Source of the DNA: Salvia splendens
Taxonomy: Eukaryota > Streptophyta > Magnoliopsida > Lamiales > Lamiaceae
Length of the DNA stretch: 64,000 nt
Reading direction: 5' to 3'
NCBI RefSeq assembly: GCF_004379255.2
Contig: NC_056033.1
Coordinates: 42,124,719-42,188,718 of the forward strand
Position 1 is the stretch's first letter. Each line of letters starts with the position of its first letter. This document shows, piece after piece, positions 29,001 to 41,700 of the stretch. Both the position numbers and the translations under genes were made by a program. The notes beneath the pieces were generated by a model, which saw nothing but the letters and a program-made list of their open reading frames with translations, searched no databases and was not told the origin of the DNA.

Positions 29001-31184
29001 TGGCTTACATTATAATATAAAATGTAAAAATATGACTACCGTTGTAAAATCGTAGTCGTATTTGGTTCATCTCTATAGAGTAATCATTAGATGCTAAAAA
29101 GCTAAATGATGAAATTGTTGATTTTATACGCAATTATTCATCTACAAAATACCCAATAATTGACGCATGATATGAATATTTAGAGATAAATTAGTTAATG
29201 ATACTCAATAACTAGGTACTAACTAGGAACTTTTTAACTTGAGAAGGTTTTATCCAGACAGCAAAGTTATAGATATGTAATTCATTAGTTGGTGCCAACA
29301 CGTGTATGGTAATAATTCCTAGTCCATAACCAAAAAATTATTTAATTAAATTCCACCTTAAAATACACATTTCAGCTGAGCTAAACTCAATACATATATG
29401 TGTCGCCCTTTTAAAAAAAATATTATATGCTCAATCTCATTATTTTTATTTTTTTTAAAAGGGAATGAGTTTTAAATCTTACCACAAAGGAATCTTGTTT
29501 AAATATAGACTGTCATTTTGTTTTCTTTCCTTTAATTATGAAAAAAATTAGGAATTGGCTTGATTCAATTTTCAATTAAGTGATTTACTTTTCAACTCCA
29601 ATTTTAGCTAATTAGTTGACCAGATATAGAAGACCAATATATTTAGAAAAGTTTTATATAAATTCTTATTGACACCATTAAAATGTGTGTGCATTTATAT
29701 AGGAAGAGTATATATATATACAAATAGGGTAAAAATTCATCGCCAGTGTAATTTTTTTGTTGATGATACTAAATGCTTAAGCCAAAAAACGACCAACTAG
29801 CAAACGGTGCATAAAATAAACAATTATAAAAATAATAAAATAAAATATCTATCTAAAACTGATACGTAAATAAGAAAACATAGATAAATGAACAGTTCAA
29901 GTCATTATCCGGCAATCCTCGATTCCTCGTGATGCATGAGATCAGAAAGTAGTTAATCTCCAATTCGATTAATTTGCTAAATTCCACTAAAAAGTCAAAT
30001 TTTACTTATTAGTGATAATTAAGTATGAATTATTCCACTAATTTTTCTTCTTCTTTTCCACTTTCGGCAGCGTTTTCTTTTTTTTCTACTGTTCTTCGCC
30101 CGTGATTGCTCACAAGGAGAAAACATATTGGTTCCATTTGTGTTCATCATATGTAATAAAATCAAGATAAGAAAAAAAATGATTTAAGAATGAATACTAG
30201 AATAATAGTGTATAAAGGGGCATGAACAAGCCATACTCACTAAAAAACAAATTTATAGGTAGTTTTTTTTCTGTCTTTGTTATTAGATACTCACTATTTT
30301 AATAGTTTGCATGGAGCAGCAGGGGCTTTCAGCACAGCAGAGGATCCCACCCTGTTAAAATAAGGTCTTTTGTATTTCCCGCTACATGTCCACATATTTT
30401 TTATGTCCTTGTAATAGTTTGCTAGTGAAATCGGGTGCCTCACCATTTTAACTTCTCAGTGTTCGTCTCAATAACTTTGTTAATTCTTGATCGTTGTCCT
30501 GAACTTTTGTTCACCAATTAACCATTTAATTCGATGAAAAACACATGCAATCTACAAAAACTTCTACTAGGATATTGATAAACATGCAATACTTAACAAT
30601 TGACTCCATAATATTATAGGAGTACAAGATACGATAACTTTTGCTAGAATATCACGATAATCGAATTGTAAGATGATAAGATGAAGAAATTTAGAAATAC
30701 TTCATTCGTTCCTTGTTAATTGAGAAATTGCTTTCAGCATGAAAATTAAAAATTGTGTGTTAGGTGGAGATAGTTAATAAAATAAGAGAGATGAAGAGAG
30801 AAAATGTTATTTTTTCAAAAACAGAAATGATTCGTGATGTATTATAGTTGTGCTAGGTAATTAGGTATAATTATTAAAATAATGAAGCACAAAGACAAGA
30901 TAATTAGTAGGGTTTAGGCAGATTAAGGTATTGTTTAATTAAACGGCGTCGTGTCATCTAGTGGGAAACAAACTTGCGCCCGTGACATTTCGCAGATGTA
31001 TACCTTTGACTACGACGAATATGTTGACAATATTTTAATACTCTTTTTAGTAGTACTATAAGATATTAGGACTAAATTATTTTAAAGTTGTTTTACTACT
31101 TAGAGATTAATTTATGGATCATAGAAATCGAAAGTCGAGTAAAAAATTATAGTCAAGATATGAGGTTAATTTCAAATGAGTTCC

Positions 31185-31187
<3 letters not shown>

Positions 31188-31251
<64 letters not shown>
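31188..31251. repeat. TA microsatellite
   Basis: About 30 uninterrupted TA dinucleotides, self-complementary and likely length-polymorphic. A region prone to assembly and sequencing error. Confidence 0.97.
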
Positions 31252-31253
<2 letters not shown>

Positions 31254-32822
31254 ATCTTTTGGAATAAGTTTTTATATTTGATCTATAATAATGATGCTTT
31301 TATTTAGAGATTTGACAACTTGAAATAATAGCCCGTGGAGTGGTGGTCCAAGAAAGATGTCAATAGTGACTAGTGAGCAATGTGAATATTGACATTCGAC
31401 AAGGTCGATCTAATGTAAGGAATTATATTGACTTGTAAAATTATTTTAAATTGATTAAATCTATATTGATTATCATTGATTTGGTAAAGATAGATTTAAC
31501 CTCGATACAAACATATATTCTCTTCTAAATGATCCAGTTATTCGCTAAGCTCAAGTTAGTTGACTCATATTTCTATTTAGAACATCCGAAGTTAATTGAC
31601 TCATTTTCTCTTTGATACAAAATTTTTCTATCCTCTCACTCCTATTTACTATACTAGTTTCCACTATATTCTCTATTATTTTTCTTACGTTATTATGTAT
31701 ATTTACTTTATTCTTTTTAAATTTATATTATAAAATATGTTTTTCTTATTTTTCTTGTGCCCATAGAAACGGAGTAATTAATATGGAAAGAAGGTCGTAT
31801 TATTTTAGAACGATTATAGACCTAGACCCTAGTAGACATATTGCTAAGAAGTGATATTAAATCGATCGTGAGAAGATTGTCGAATGATTTCAAATCATGT
31901 GGCCCTTTGTTAATCGTTCTAAATCAGAGTGACGAAATTGGAGTTTTCTTCAATGATTAATTATTTTTCCAATTAATAATGCAAAGGTCCCACGCATAAA
32001 AATACTTGATCACTTATTATTAATCATTAGTATTATTATTAATTGGTGTTAAAAAAATAAGATGACATGGAACGCATATGTGGACTCGGGTCAGGTGTGG
32101 ATCCAAACCTGACCCACAATAATAGATCCGAGAGGGATAGGTTACCTGAATAATGATATACTACTATAATAAAATTATAAATGTACAAATAATGTGTTTA
32201 TGGAGGAAATATAGTAACATGTGGAATGTGCAACTGAAAATAACTACATAAGTACTTATAGTCGTTTTCAAGCCAAAAAATGAAGTGCGTATTGAAAGCA
32301 TTCTCTGAATTAGAAAAAAAGCCCCATCAAATTGCGATCATATGTTTTTTTATTAAGTTAATCGTGATGCCCGGTTTTCATTGGGTCTACGGTTCGGTCC
32401 AGAACCGAAATCATGAATGATGTCCGATTTTAATTGAATCGAAGGTTCGATTCAATCTGGAATCGTCTAGTCCGATTCATGCTCTCGACACTGTCAGACT
32501 AGTTACGATTTGCCGAAAACTGGAATTGAGTCGTCAATTTAGTGAGTATAACTGTATAAGAGGCAAGAGGTGGTTGACGTGAGGTGCAGCCTAAGTCTAC
32601 AAATTTGTAATTTTATCCTTATTCATATTTATTTGTCTTTAGATTTTGATATCTCTCACGAGAATATAATATGTACAAAATCTCATAAAAATTCATCTCC
32701 AAAACTTCAACATAACTAAATAAGAAATAAAATCATATAAACTATGTCATCTATGTAGGCATCCACGAATTATTTTTGAACATTTAAAAGGTAAAACACA
32801 TGCATTTCCATCTAAGTAGCAA

Positions 32823-33660
32823 GCGGGAATGGATCCCCTGCTGTGGTAAATTGCACAGCAGGGGTTGCTGTGTATACAAAACGCAGAATTTTGACTATAA
32901 AACGCAGGTAGTTGATTTTTCATATGTTTATATGCATTATTTTATTATCCTTGCATTTATTTATTGTTATATCACTTTGTCAGCTTTAATTTTACTTTCT
33001 TTGTTAATTATTTTTATAGGTTATTTTTTTACGGCTAATTAGTTCTAATATCTTTCATTTTGATAATTATTTTAAGTATTAAACGTATGTCGTTTTCTTT
33101 CTTTCTTTTTCATCATTTTATTTTTTTCTTACATTTTTCATGTTTTGAATACAACAAAACTAAAAATAATATAGTTATGATTATCATTCCGAAATATGAT
33201 TATCATATCCTGCTGTACAGAAAAAACATTTGTCATTCAGAAAATAATATTTTATTCTTTTAAACATTCATTAATCTTTATTCTTATCTTAAATAGTTTT
33301 AGTCCTTGAAACACACTACTACAAAATCCAATCACAAATAAATGAACTCAACTATCATTCTAAAATAAAATAATTACTGAAATGAAATTAACATGAAAGA
33401 TATTAGTATTAATTAGCTGTCTTAAAAACATTACTTATATAAATTATTAACCATGAAAGAAAAAATAAAGATGGCATGCATATTAAATTATATAATTGTG
33501 AAAATGGATGCAATACTGTGCTTTTTAGTAGCAATAAAAAAACGTAAGAAAACAAATTATCCATATGAAATCAATGACATGCGTTTTGTGTTCAAAATTC
33601 TGCTTTTTATAGACAGCAGCCCCTACTGTGCAATTTGCCACAGCAGGGGATCCATTCCCG
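32823..33660. mobile_element. Foldback element with hairpins inside its terminal repeats
   Basis: Arms of about 72 bp (32824-32895 and 33590-33660) are inverted copies, starting CGGGAATGGATCCCC. Each arm itself contains a hairpin: CCCCTGCTGTG (32835-32845) pairs with CACAGCAGGGG (32854-32864) across an 8-base loop. A related solo piece occurs at ~30312-30352. No transposase or clear target duplication was seen, so the superfamily is open. Confidence 0.75.
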
Positions 33661-33902
33661 TATCACCATGTGTGTAAACAATTGACCAGAAAAAAGTCAC
33701 ACACACTATAAAGTTATATACGGCTACTCATAGAATTTCTTGATAGTAGTGCAATGAATTTAATGGTGGTATACATACGTAGTAACTATTTAAATTTCAA
33801 TTAACAAACATGTAGAAAAAAATGTGTAGTACGTTATGTTGTTTGTTAATTGAATTTGTAACTTTTCTATTTAAAATTCAATTTACATAACATGTACACT
33901 AA

Positions 33903-34102
33903 GGTGGCGTTCGGTTGCCATAACTAATATCATGAGACTATCCATCTAAGATTAAGTTGTGAGATTATTTTAGTTGGAGGGGATGCTATGACTAATTATC
34001 ATGAGACTATCCATCTAGGATTAAGTTGAATGGTTCAATCTTATGAACCAAACATGATACATATTTAATCATGAGATTTAATCTTGCCAACTGAACACCT
34101 CC
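33903..34102. mobile_element. Tourist-type MITE (PIF/Harbinger)
   Basis: A 200-bp element with ends GGTGGCGTTCGGTTGCCA and the inverted counterpart closing in GAACACCTCC. It is flanked by TAA on both sides (33900-33902, 34103-34105), the 3-bp target duplication of PIF/Harbinger elements. It contains a ~30-bp direct repeat (CATGAGACTATCCATCTA). Confidence 0.88.
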
Positions 34103-35601
34103 TAAGTGCTCTTCCCTTGATCTCAAACACGGCGGATCTGCATCCAACCACAATTTGTGAGCATTTTAGTATCTATTTACAAACCTTTTTATATATAGTG
34201 AACTACTTAATAAAGATTTGAACATTTTAGGTTGAATCTTTTCGGCCCTTAAAGAATATATCGCGAAAGGTCTCTGAATTTTCGACTTTGTACATTTAGT
34301 GATTTTTGTATTTTTCAACAAATTTTCGGACTAAAATGCTCCCAGACCTATAAGAGACATTTCCGTATATCTCTTTCCCACTGAGTGCTGTTTTCATTAA
34401 ACGTCAAATAATTCATCTTTTCAATTAATGGTTTGACCGATGTTTCTTTCTCTTTTTTTTTTAAAAAAATCTGATTTTTCCTCTTTTTTTTAATTCCTTT
34501 ATCTCTTACATTTAGTTCTCCTATGCAAAATTGCATATTTTAAAAAGAACAAAGAAGAAACAATGATCAAACTATCAATTGAAAATATGAATTGATTTGA
34601 TATTTATAAAAATGACCATTATAGATTTAGGGGCATTTTTATCCGATAACTGGTTATAAAAGTGCAAAAGCATCTCAAACGTGCAAAGTGCAAGTTCAAA
34701 GAACTTCCACAATAACTTCTTTTAGGTACCGCAAAGATTCAACCTTAAAAATTCAGTTTTGTAGTCGACTCTTTTATACTTTGATAGCTAATTCTATTGA
34801 TATACACACCCTATTGTAGACAAAATTGAAAATTTGTGAGATAAATTGTATTCCATAAACACCTTACGTACCCTACACACCCTATTTTTGGTTCTTTCTA
34901 AAAGAATTAGTCCAGAACGAATAAATAAATAGCTAAAAGTAACAAATAAAAGACATAGATAGTTACATAATCAAGCTCTCATATCAAATAATGTATATAT
35001 AATTTCATTTATAATTTCGACAACGTAATTTCCTAACCATCGACTTGGACGATCATTTTTTTTATGTAAGCCAAAAAATGGCTAAGTAGCCAAATTAACT
35101 TGTACAAAAAGTAAGTATTCTATATAAAAAAAAAGTAGCACATGTTGTAGCATTATTTTTTATTAATTAGTAAATCGGCAGGGGATAAAAGTCGTATATT
35201 AGATATCGATTGTAATTATAATGAAAAAATGCAGTAACGAAAGAGCAAAAATTAGGGGATATCTCTGAGCCAAACACTTTTAAAAAGCTAGGCACAAATT
35301 AAAAATTGAATCAAACTCTTATAAGTTGTAACTGAATTGCCAGTACATATCAGTTTCTTCATTAAATCATAAGCTTGAATGATAGACAATATTGCAACAA
35401 TTGGAAATGTATGATTGGATGTCAACTTCAAATTTAATTTTAAATTTTTGTATATGCTATGAATTAAATATCTGCATCGAATCCAACTGTTAGGTACGTA
35501 TTATATTTCCCTAAATTGGCATGATTTTCATTACCACCAAAATTTATAAATTTGTATTAATCATTTCTAATTATCTATTCGACCCGCATGCCGTTTTACA
35601 T

Positions 35602-36638
35602 AAGGGATCACCTCATACATAGTATACTACATTTCTTAATACACTATTAAAAAATTGACAAATGCATCTCATTTTATAGAAATAAAAGTTATTGCATTCC
35701 ACGTGGATATTCTTTATCAATAAACAATAACATTTCAATTCTAACTTTCCTAATACATCATCTACTACACTAATCTAAAATAAAATTTCAATTTTTCCAA
35801 ATTTCATTGTTTTTTATATTGAAAATAAATAACTAAACATATTTTATTAGTATAAGAATATTGAAATTTTAGTCCTTTTATTTTTATAAAAACTGCTCAT
35901 ATGTCTATTTTATACTATTGTAGTAATAAAAATTGTGAGCAATTACCATATTTAAAAAAATTATTTAAAAAGTATTAATAATTAACTGAAATAATAATAT
36001 TCGTTGAATAAAATGAATACTAATAAAATTGTTTATACTTATGAGCTATACAGAAAATGGGGAAAAAATATTATATTATTTTTTAAATAATATAATAAAA
36101 ATTGAAAACAATAGAAAAGGCCATATGCACGATGACACAAGTTTTGTGTAAATTAATAGCACTAATATTTTGATGATTCATTTTAATAAAATTGATACAA
36201 TTTTTGCGTAAATTAATAATACTAAATTACTAATATTTTGATGATTAGTTATAATAAAATTGATACTTATACAAACTTAATTTATAAAATGCACATATTG
36301 TAATAAGTAGAAAATAACTTTAAATGCTAAATACTAGGCACATCCTATCTTATACGACTTGGCGATAATTTTTTATCATTATTTATTTTATTTCTATTAT
36401 ATTTTAATTTTAAAAATTAATGAAATTTGGAAAAGTTGAATTTTATTATTTTTGTATTAGTGTAGTAGAAGATATATTAGGAAAGTTGGAATTGAAGTCC
36501 TTACTTTTTTATTATAAAGAAAATCCACATGGAATGCAATAACTTTTATTTCCATAAAATGAGATCCATTTATCAAATTTTTAATAGTGTATTAAGAAAT
36601 GTAGTATACTTATACAAGTATAAGGTGATTGATCCCTT
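35602..36638. mobile_element. Element with ~220-bp terminal inverted repeats
   Basis: The left arm starts AAGGGATCAC and contains GTATACTACATTTCTTAATA. The right arm is its inverted copy, ending GATCCCTT. Similarity covers roughly 220 bp each side. The interior is AT-rich, with a ~70-bp tandem duplication at about 36126-36262, and has no coding. Its superfamily is uncertain; flanks show no clean duplication. Confidence 0.75.
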
Positions 36639-37379
36639 CCGGCCATTTTATCATACATGATAGTAGAATCCAAAAACAAGACGACTTATCAGAGTGATTC
36701 GGTCAAATTTTGTCAACCTTCCTTTTCGCATTTTGAAAATGTGGGATTTAGTGAAAATGGCTAGAAACAATATCCTTATAATTAGTTATTGGATAGCGAT
36801 AAGAACTTTCCTTCCATATATGATAAACTCCATAAAACAAAATTAAAAATAAATAATTGAAGAACACCCCTTCAAATTTTTATGTACAAAAATCGAAGAT
36901 AAAAATAAGGGATAACTGCCTTAAAAGTCACCAACTTTGTCCGAATTCTGGTTTTTCCCACGACCTATAAAATTGGCGTATAAAGTCACCAACTTTGCAT
37001 TCAGTCGCCGATTTCCCATGATGGTTTTTCCGGCGAAAGAGTGCGCTGACGTGTCGTACTTAATTGATGTGGCGTCTCGTGGCGGCTGACATGTGCAACA
37101 ATTATTGACTGTGCAATAAAAAAAATAAACTTAAAAAACAAAATTAAAAAAACAATTAGGGCCCAAGCCTTCATCTTCTTCCTCCCACCCCCAAGCCTTC
37201 ATCGTCTTCCTCCCACCCCCGTTTTTGGCTCTTCATCGCCTTCCTTTGGGCCCAAGCCCTCATCATCTCCATCGCCCGCACTCCCCCCTCTGCTTCACCG
37301 ACCGCTCCTCCTCCCCTCCCCCTCCGTCCGCTACGTCCCGATTCACTCCAATACCACCACCCTCCCGAAGCCTCCCCCC

Positions 37380-37600
37380 GCCCTATACACCGACGATTGC
37401 CCCTCCGGCGGCGTCTTCTCCTACGACCTCCCCCATCCTTCAATCGCGACCTCGTCGTCCCCAATTGCACCGAACTCGACTTCTGGAATTGGGAATGCGA
37501 CATCATCTCCAACCACAGCTACGGCCGCGCCGCCTCTGAGTTCCGCCGCACCCTCCCCGCCGATCTCCACAAATCCTGGTACCACACCAATCAATTCTCC
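37380..37600 (+). pseudogene. Captured GT47 (exostosin-type) glycosyltransferase fragment
   Basis: In two plus-strand frames joined by a frameshift near 37430, the translation gives DDCPSGGVFSYDLP, then FNRDLVVPNC, then WYHTNQFS. The order YDLP - FN.DL - C - W - W/Y.T.QF is the N-terminal layout of plant GT47 proteins (MUR3-like xyloglucan galactosyltransferases). Only this stretch is present, within the Pack-MULE, without start, catalytic core or intact frame. Recognition is from memory of the family and should be checked by a protein search. Confidence 0.6.
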
Positions 37601-37699
37601 CCGCCGATCTCCTCTTCTGCCACCACATCCTCAGGCACAATTGCCGAACCCTAGATCCGGATCTCGCCACCGCAAAAATAACGGGGAATTAAAAAACAA

Positions 37700-37890
37700 A
37701 ATTATTGACATGAGATTGCAGTTGGTCGGAAACTGCCACTCCGTTGCGGCAGGGGGGGTTCAGCTGGCGGATTGGCGCCTCCAGTGGCTCTGATTATGTC
37801 GGTTAGATCTCCTTGATTGTAATTCTCCATCCTCTTTGGCAAGTCGCGGCTGCACATAATCGCTGCTGTCTCATTTGGCTCCTTCAATTT
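37700..37890 (-). pseudogene. Captured WRKY (group IIe-like) N-terminal fragment
   Basis: A minus-strand frame reads MENYNQGDLTDIIRATGG followed by PPAEPPLPQ. The MENxQGDLTDIxRA opening is typical of WRKY14/35-type transcription factors. There is no WRKY domain in the window, so only the first ~40 residues were captured. It lies inside the Pack-MULE in opposite orientation to the GT47-like piece. Confidence 0.5.
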
Positions 37891-38769
37891 GATTGCAACA
37901 AATTAGAACGTGCAGTTTTCGATTGAAGTATGCTGTTGCTGCAGAACTGAAAAACCTAATTTAGGAAGTTGGCAAAACAAGAGAGATTAAGCTTTAGAGA
38001 GAGAGAGATTAAAAAATATTTTAATTAGAGGGGTTTTAACTTTTAAGAAGGATTGGATTATTTAATTAGTGGAAATGAAGACATTAAAAGGGTCAAAATT
38101 GTGCAACTGTTTCTCGCATTCCACGTCAACATTCAGGCATGCCACATAGGATACTTAGTTGCCGGAAAACACCTGGTTGGGTCAATTTGGGAGATACCAG
38201 CGACCCGTCAAAGTTGGTGACTTTATACGCCAATTTTATAGGTAGTAGAAAAAACCGAAATTCGGGCAAAGTTGATGACTTTTAAGGCAGTTATCCGTAA
38301 AAATAACCACTCTTTAACACACATTTTCTTTAAATTTCAAATTTTATCACGTGGGCCCCACAAAGCACTCAATTTTATACCTATATAAAATGAAAATTTA
38401 AAAAATATTATAAAATTTAGAATTTAGTAAAACCTCATAATGTATCATTCACACTTTAAAAAATATAATAAAATCAGAATTTTATAAAATTCATAGTTTT
38501 ATAAATAATTAACTCTAACAATTAATTCAAAAACACCCCTTCAAATATATACTTATAAATTGAAGATTAAAATAACCACTCTTTGACAAAAAAATTTCTT
38601 TCAAAATAAAATTTCAGTATGTGCGTGTGTGGGGCCCCACAAAGCACTCAATTTCATGCCTATATAAACACCATTCTTCACTCAAACACACAAAACTAAT
38701 CCAAATCAAGAGAAAAAAGAAAAAACCTTCCAAAGCCAAGAAAAAAAACTCACACGCACACAAAAAAAA

Positions 38770-41700
38770 ATGGGCACCGCCGATCACGTAGACCCTTACT
38801 ACAGCGGCGCCACCGCGGGGCACCGCGTGGAGATCCCGCCTCGACAGCCGTTCTCGACGTCGCTGAAGAACACCCTGAAGGAGACATTCTTCCCGGACGA
38901 CCCCCTCCGCCAGTTCAAGAACCAGCCTCCGCGGCGGCGGCTCCTCCTCGGGCTGCAGTACGTCTTCCCGATCATCGAGTGGGGCCGCCATTACACTCTC
39001 GGCTTCTTTAAAGCCGACCTCATCGCCGGAATCACCATCGCCAGCCTCGCCATTCCTCAGGGAATCAGCTATGCCAAGCTTGCCAATTTGCCTCCAATTC
39101 TTGGCCTTTGTGAGTGTTATACTTTTGTCTTTTTTTGGGGATTCTGTTACAGACTCTAATGTCCCACGTCAGCTGTGTCTTAAAGACACACCTGACGTGT
39201 GAGGGACCACGTACTAGTAATTTTTTTTAGATGAGTTCTTATGTTTGGTCTGTATTTGTGGTGTAATTAATGTGTAGATTCAAGCTTTGTTCCGCCGTTG
39301 ATCTACGCAATAATGGGGAGCTCGCGGGACTTGGCCGTCGGGACAGTGGCTGTCGCGTCGCTCCTGACGGCCGCCATGCTCGGGGAAGTCGTCGACCCGC
39401 AGCAAGACCCCCAGCTCTATCTCCATCTCGCCTTCACGGCAACTTTCTTCGCCGGCCTCTTCGAGGCGGCCATGGGCATTTTCAGGTATGTATTTGCATG
39501 TTACATCTCAAATCATAATATATTATATGCCATGTGATTTGATACAAGTACAACAGAAAAAAAAAAAGAATTTGGATTTATTCGTAATTATTTCACATTG
39601 AAAAATTTGGACACATAAGTCCGTGTAAGATTTTTTTATTATCGTATTTGGTATAATTTCACTAGATTTTTTCATCGTGCCATAATTGCAAACAAATTTT
39701 AAGTATATAGTTTTTCACTTTATTTCTAAAACCATCACGCGGACTATAATTTGATCAAATTTCATCGTTTTTAAAACTTTAATTTGTGACAGGCTAGGGT
39801 TCATTGTGGATTTTCTATCACATGCAACAATAGTAGGATTCATGGCAGGAGCAGCAACGGTTGTGATTTTGCAACAATTGAAAGGTGTTTTAGGGCTTGA
39901 ACATTTTACTCACAAGACTGACGTCATCGATGTATTGCATTCTATTTTCACACAAACTCACGAGGTATAATTCTAATTTTATACTCCATTTTATTTTCTC
40001 TCTCCTCAATTATGTACTAGTAGTATGCCCATATTTCTTCTGTGTGTGGATGGAATTTGTCATTGGAAAAGAAAAAAAATTGTTTGCTAGTAAATGTTTG
40101 TCTAGTTAAATTAGTCTTTGCCTTTTCTTCCTTTTTCCCTTTTCTATTGGGTTGGTGGATAAAGAGGAACCTTAGCAAAAGGAATTATTAATTATTAGAT
40201 GTTGCTTAGTTAGGATTATTCATTAATTTTCATTAAATGATTAAATGATTTTGGATAAACTTAACATATTCTTTAAAAAAAAGCGTCAATGACTATTAAT
40301 ATTGGATAGTGATAAGTTATGGCACAAATCTTTTCTCATTAATGGGTCGAGTGAATATACTCTTGTCTACAGAATCACTTAATTAGGATTATCTTTGATA
40401 TATTCTTGGCCGATTTGAGAGATTAATCGAGGGATTTTATTCAATTAGGCTTAATGAATTTATTCTTGAAAATCAAATTAGATATCTCTCCTTATCTCAA
40501 CTTTAAAATCCGACCATTTGTCCGGTATATCTCACCATATATTTATCAATTTGTGTTAAAATGAATATTCACTTTGTGCACGTCACGGCTCTAGAAAATG
40601 ACTTTTCAATTCTGGAAAATTCAATGATGTTTTTATTTTATTTTATTTTATTTTATTTTATTTTATTTATCATTATACAAAAAATTGGCCCTACAGTATT
40701 GATGATTTAGATGAGTCCATGAATTGGGAATGTCGAGGTCATTCGTGGTATTTGTGATTTGTTTTTTATTTCATAATAATTTTACCTAGTTTTATATCAT
40801 TTTTTTTCTCACTATGACTATGGTAATTTGCAGTGGAGATGGGAAAGTGCTCTATTGGGATTTGTTTTCCTATTCTATCTCCTAATTTCGAAATACTTTG
40901 TAAGTTCATCTCTCAACTTAATTTCTACTATTATATGCAGTACTTATATGATTATATCATGCCCAAAATAAATTATTGATAGGATGTTCTACCAAAACTA
41001 AATTGACAACAAAGTCAAGAAAAAAAAGAATCACGTGACCTCGTAAGGGGGCCCACACACCAAGAACTCTTCAATTATTTCTACACTAAAAGTTTGTTTA
41101 ATTAGTCCTAACAAATTCCCTCATGTTCAAACCCAACTAATTAAAGGTTGATCAAGATTAACTTTAACCTTTTTTTTGGTAGAAATGTCAAACAATTGCT
41201 ATTTTCAGTCTTCTTCCGAGAAACTAGTCAATTAGCCTTGTCATGATCCCACTTTTCCATTACTTTTTAAAAGGGAAATTAGTAGTAACAATTATTTATT
41301 TTGTTTACTAATTAATGCAGAGCAAGAAGAGGCCAAATCTATTCTGGGTATCGGCAATGGCTCCATTAACATCAGTGATATTGGGAAGCATTCTTGTGTA
41401 CTTGACCCATGCTGAAAAGCACGGGGTCCAAGTGGTGAGTCATTCCTCTTATTACAAAATAAACGCAAAAGTAATCATGAATATAAATGAAATAAATAAA
41501 GGAATTATTTATCCGGGTTGATGCCAAATTATGTCTAATAATAGTCTTCGTGAAACATCTTGTATTTCGAAAATGATATTTTCATAAATATATATACCAA
41601 CAATGATTCTTGCATCGAGCGTTGGGCATTTACTATAGTTTTATGTCACATGATGACAACTTGATTAATTTAATTAGGAAGGTATATGTAAGAACAAAAG

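Larger units (their letters stand above)
19201..36850. other. Gene-poor AT-rich block
   Basis: Seventeen kilobases in which I find no convincing coding sequence on either strand; open frames are short and composition-driven. Recognisable contents are listed separately: a CCGAACCGA-rich element (~21400-21850), a hAT MITE (24248-24846), a TA microsatellite (~31190-31250), a foldback element (32823-33660), a Tourist-type MITE (33903-34102) and a long inverted-repeat element (35602-36638). A small GC-rich patch at ~19920-20060 is open in both strands but not recognisable. Confidence 0.6.
36909..38297. mobile_element. Pack-MULE carrying fragments of two host genes
   Basis: The ends GGGATAACTGCCTTAAAAGT and the inverted ACTTTTAAGGCAGTTATCCG are terminal inverted repeats extending ~190 bp. 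The flanks are an exact 9-bp duplication TAAAAATAA (36900-36908 and 38298-38306), the Mutator signature. There is no transposase. The interior is far more GC-rich than its surroundings and holds a piece resembling a GT47 glycosyltransferase on the plus strand and one resembling a WRKY N-terminus on the minus strand. Confidence 0.9.
36856..38672 (+). promoter_or_regulatory. Duplicated SULTR3 promoter segment, one copy split by a Pack-MULE
   Basis: Copy A runs 36856-36908 and resumes at 38298-38397. Copy B runs 38524-38672. Both read ACACCCCTTCAAAT, then AAATAACCACTCTTT, then GGGCCCCACAAAGCACTCAA, then a TATA box in CCTATATAAA. Copy B lies directly before the coding start at 38770, with its TATA at 38661-38667, so it is the likely working core promoter. 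Copy A retains its own TATA near 38382-38388. Confidence 0.75.

Noticed and set aside
37171..37512. Arg/Gly-rich minus-strand frame
   Set aside because: Shadow of the captured GT47-like fragment in the Pack-MULE; no domain.
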